Source: Hydractinia symbiolongicarpus
Taxonomy: Eukaryota > Cnidaria > Hydrozoa > Anthoathecata > Hydractiniidae
Assembly: GCF_029227915.1 (NCBI RefSeq)
Contig: NC_079877.1
Location: forward strand, 9,734,001 to 9,798,000
Direction of reading: 5' to 3'
DNA length: 64,000 bases
The notes beneath the pieces are model-generated. The model had not been told where the DNA came from, did no database searches, and worked only from the letters and a program-made list of their open reading frames with translations. Below are positions 61,648 to 64,000 of the stretch, piece by piece. Each line of letters opens with the position of its first letter. The first letter of the stretch is position 1. The translations under genes were made by a program, and so were the position numbers.

Positions 61648-63731
61648 GTTTGATGACTAAAAGGATGGAAATCAATGGACTACAAGGTGTTCTAAAAACA
61701 AAAAATTGCTTCAAATAAATAATAGACTAAATTACCGCTTACCGAAAGAAATGCTTATTTTCCTCCTTGGATGCAGAAATTACAAAGATTAACATCATTA
61801 TCATTATTTGCAGTACAGGATTTCATAGAAAGGGAAGCTTCCAACAATGAGAAAACAAGTAAACTAATATGGCTACTTTCTGTAACACAAACATATAATC
61901 CTTGTCGTCTATGACCAATATTGAAGATGCTAAATTTGCATTACTTTTCCATATTACCACTAACAAAAATTTATATTTTTCCTATTGAAAGTAAAATACT
62001 GTTAGATTTCTGATGCTGAATGCAAATCAGAATTTCGTTTTTACTGTCCTGATATCTACAGGCTAGCCCAAGCTTGTCATATCTCACACACATAACTGTA
62101 CAATCGCTCTAATTTCAATAGAATTGACACGTTTTGTTCACTCCTGTGCAAACTTGCATGCAGATACTGTGGTGTGATATGTAGATCTGCAAGGTCAATT
62201 CCTGAAATTTGTATGATGACTAAATACATACTAAACTTCATCACTTAGAATATGGACATCTGTTGTGTAGGTAGATAACCAGGCATGGCTCTCACGGCCA
62301 TAGAATAGCATGCTATACTCAAAAGTCCATGATAAAGGTGATGCCTTGTCAAATTATTGGGGACTTGTGGATGGAAAAATCTGGCTAGTATGGCATTATA
62401 CAGATCCATCGCTTCGTGAATTAAGATTTTAAGTGCTATGTTTCATGCACACTGCATAAATGAATATGCACATTCATTCACAATAATTTTTATGCACTAA
62501 ATCACTTACTGTAACTCTTGAAGGTCATTCATGCTTACCATTTAGGCTATATGGCTATTTTCTTAATATTTATGTATTTCTTAATAATATAATTGTCTAA
62601 AATTCATTATTGAAGGATGTACATGTTATTTCATGTATGCTACTAGATTGCTACATGCACATAGCATACACACTCACGATGTACGTAATTAACAGAGACC
62701 TGCAGGAGTAGAAAATTACGTTACCAACTCGTCGGAAAACAGAACAAAATTTATGGGGGGGGGGGTCATTTCAAAAATTAAAACAACATACTTTTTCGTT
62801 GCAGTAAAGCACCAATACTCTTTATTAGAACCCTATGAGAACTTACTAAGTCAGAAAAGCACAGAAATTAATTCAACATTACTTCAACTATCAACAAGAA
62901 TTGCGCGGGCTAAACTTGACTTTCCCAGTGACAGGAGTGTCCATTAATGGTTTATTAACATTACAACATCAAGCCTAAACTGCATAAGTTGTTAACAGTT
63001 GGTTGGTGTCGAGTTCTCCAAAAATACCATTTGATACCATTTTTTCAATAAATATAAGGTTAATTAATTCTGTAATACTTGGAAGGGCTTGTGCATTTTT
63101 GCGTCTGAGTCAATGAAATTGAAAGTGTGTTTCACATTTCAGAAATAGTTTAGGTAAGTTCAGTAAAAAATTGGGTAAGATCTGAAGTTATAAAAGAAAA
63201 AATGAGAACATTATTGAAAACTTATCTGGTCTCACCTCATAGGCACCCTTGTGTAGACAGGTTCGGCATTATATTTCAAATAATAATTTTTTGTTTGAAA
63301 TGTTATTAAACCCATATGGATGTGCAGCATTGTTTACCTATACTAAGCGCTCCCCCTGGATTGAAATTCACTTTTTAAGTTTTGCGAGAAACATTTTGAG
63401 AAATTCACTACGATGTGCACAACATATAAACTGTATTTTTGAAGAAAAGTTATTATTTGAATAATATATTACACTGAAACATCTTACTGTTGTGTGTGCT
63501 TCACATAATTTATGATATACTGCATACTTGTACTAAAGCGCTCCACATGAATGTGTGGCACAGTTTACAAAACTTATAAATCGCTCTACACCAGACGTTA
63601 AACGCCTGGTGTTAAAGTTACTTGTGACTAAACCAGACATTTCAACGCAAGTCCCCCTGTCTAGTTAGTAAAAAGGCTATGTGAGCATATATAAGATGCA
63701 CATGTAAAGTTTTTCATATATGTATATTCAT
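61648..63731. other. C2CD5 upstream region, no further gene seen
   Basis: This should contain the C2CD5 5' UTR and promoter (minus strand, starting right of 61647). A G run (62755-62766) and short frames occur. No exon is supported. Confidence 0.4.
63584..63614. repeat. short imperfect hairpin
   Basis: acaccagacgtt and aacgcctggtgt pair with one mismatch and almost no loop. No role is evident. Confidence 0.7.
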
Positions 63732-63799
63732 GCCCTGTTGGTCTAATGGCTATGACACTCATGCAAATGAGAGATCCAGGTTCAAATCCTGGACAGGGC
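63732..63799 (+). tRNA. tRNA-like sequence, probably a pseudogene or SINE head
   Basis: GCCCTGT and ACAGGGC form a perfect 7-bp acceptor stem, and CCAGG-TTCAAAT-CCTGG forms a perfect T arm. A-box (tggtctaatgg) and B-box (ggttcaaatcc) promoters are present. Only 19 nt lie between the D and T stems instead of about 23, and no 7-nt anticodon loop with a 5-bp stem can be drawn. It is therefore not a standard tRNA, and no isotype is assigned. Confidence 0.5.
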
Positions 63800-64000
63800 T
63801 AGGAAAAATATAATTATCTTGCATCTACAACAAGCAGGTATTCATAAGTATATGATATTAGCTATATATTGAGTATAATAGGTAATTTTTGAGTTGCAGA
63901 GGGGGAATTGCGTACATTTATCACTTTCATTTATAGAGTCCAAAAATGTTTTGTTTTTGTAATAGATCTATCACTTTATGGTAAAAAAAGGCACAAGAAA

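Overview
This is a eukaryotic, AT-rich, intron-rich and repeat-rich window. GT-AG introns, phase-1 exons, non-LTR retrotransposon and Helitron remnants and tRNA-derived SINEs point to an animal nuclear genome. The architecture of the first gene and a recognisable domain near 15 kb suggest a cnidarian, perhaps a hydrozoan. That placement is inference, because no ribosomal or mitochondrial marker is present.

Layout. (1) 1.3-6.6 kb, plus strand: a seven-exon gene for a type I membrane receptor of about 586 aa. It has a signal peptide, two Ig-like or divergent extracellular domains, an FN3-like domain, a Thr-rich stalk, one membrane helix and a long acidic, tyrosine-containing tail. Its domain and exon plan resembles the Alr allorecognition/IgSF receptors of Hydractinia. 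(2) 6.6-23 kb is mostly intergenic. It holds a SINE, a dead LINE, a 650-bp inverted-repeat transposon, a fold-back element beside a small secreted ORF, a partial conserved extracellular domain near 15 kb and several doubtful small ORFs. (3) 24.3-25.5 kb, plus: an intronless class A GPCR. (4) 28.07-28.64 kb, minus: an intronless ARF-family GTPase. (5) 29.3-30.4 kb, minus: a tentative small secreted-protein gene. (6) 32.0-61.65 kb, minus: one large gene that I reconstructed as 35 exons with consistent reading phase (3060 nt, 1019 aa). It is the C2-domain protein C2CD5/CDP138. Its introns carry a 42-bp minisatellite of about 1.45 kb, other satellites, a head-to-tail tandem Helitron pair, a third Helitron on the opposite strand, a hairpin MITE-like element and a 1.34-kb TIR transposon. 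(7) 63.7 kb: a tRNA-like sequence.

How the genes relate. They look functionally independent: a surface recognition receptor, a GPCR, a vesicle-traffic GTPase and a membrane-fusion C2 protein. ARF and C2CD5 both belong to membrane traffic, but nothing shows co-regulation. The densest biological novelty is the Ig/FN3 receptor at the left end. The most striking structural novelties are the tandem Helitrons and the intronic repeat arrays inside C2CD5.
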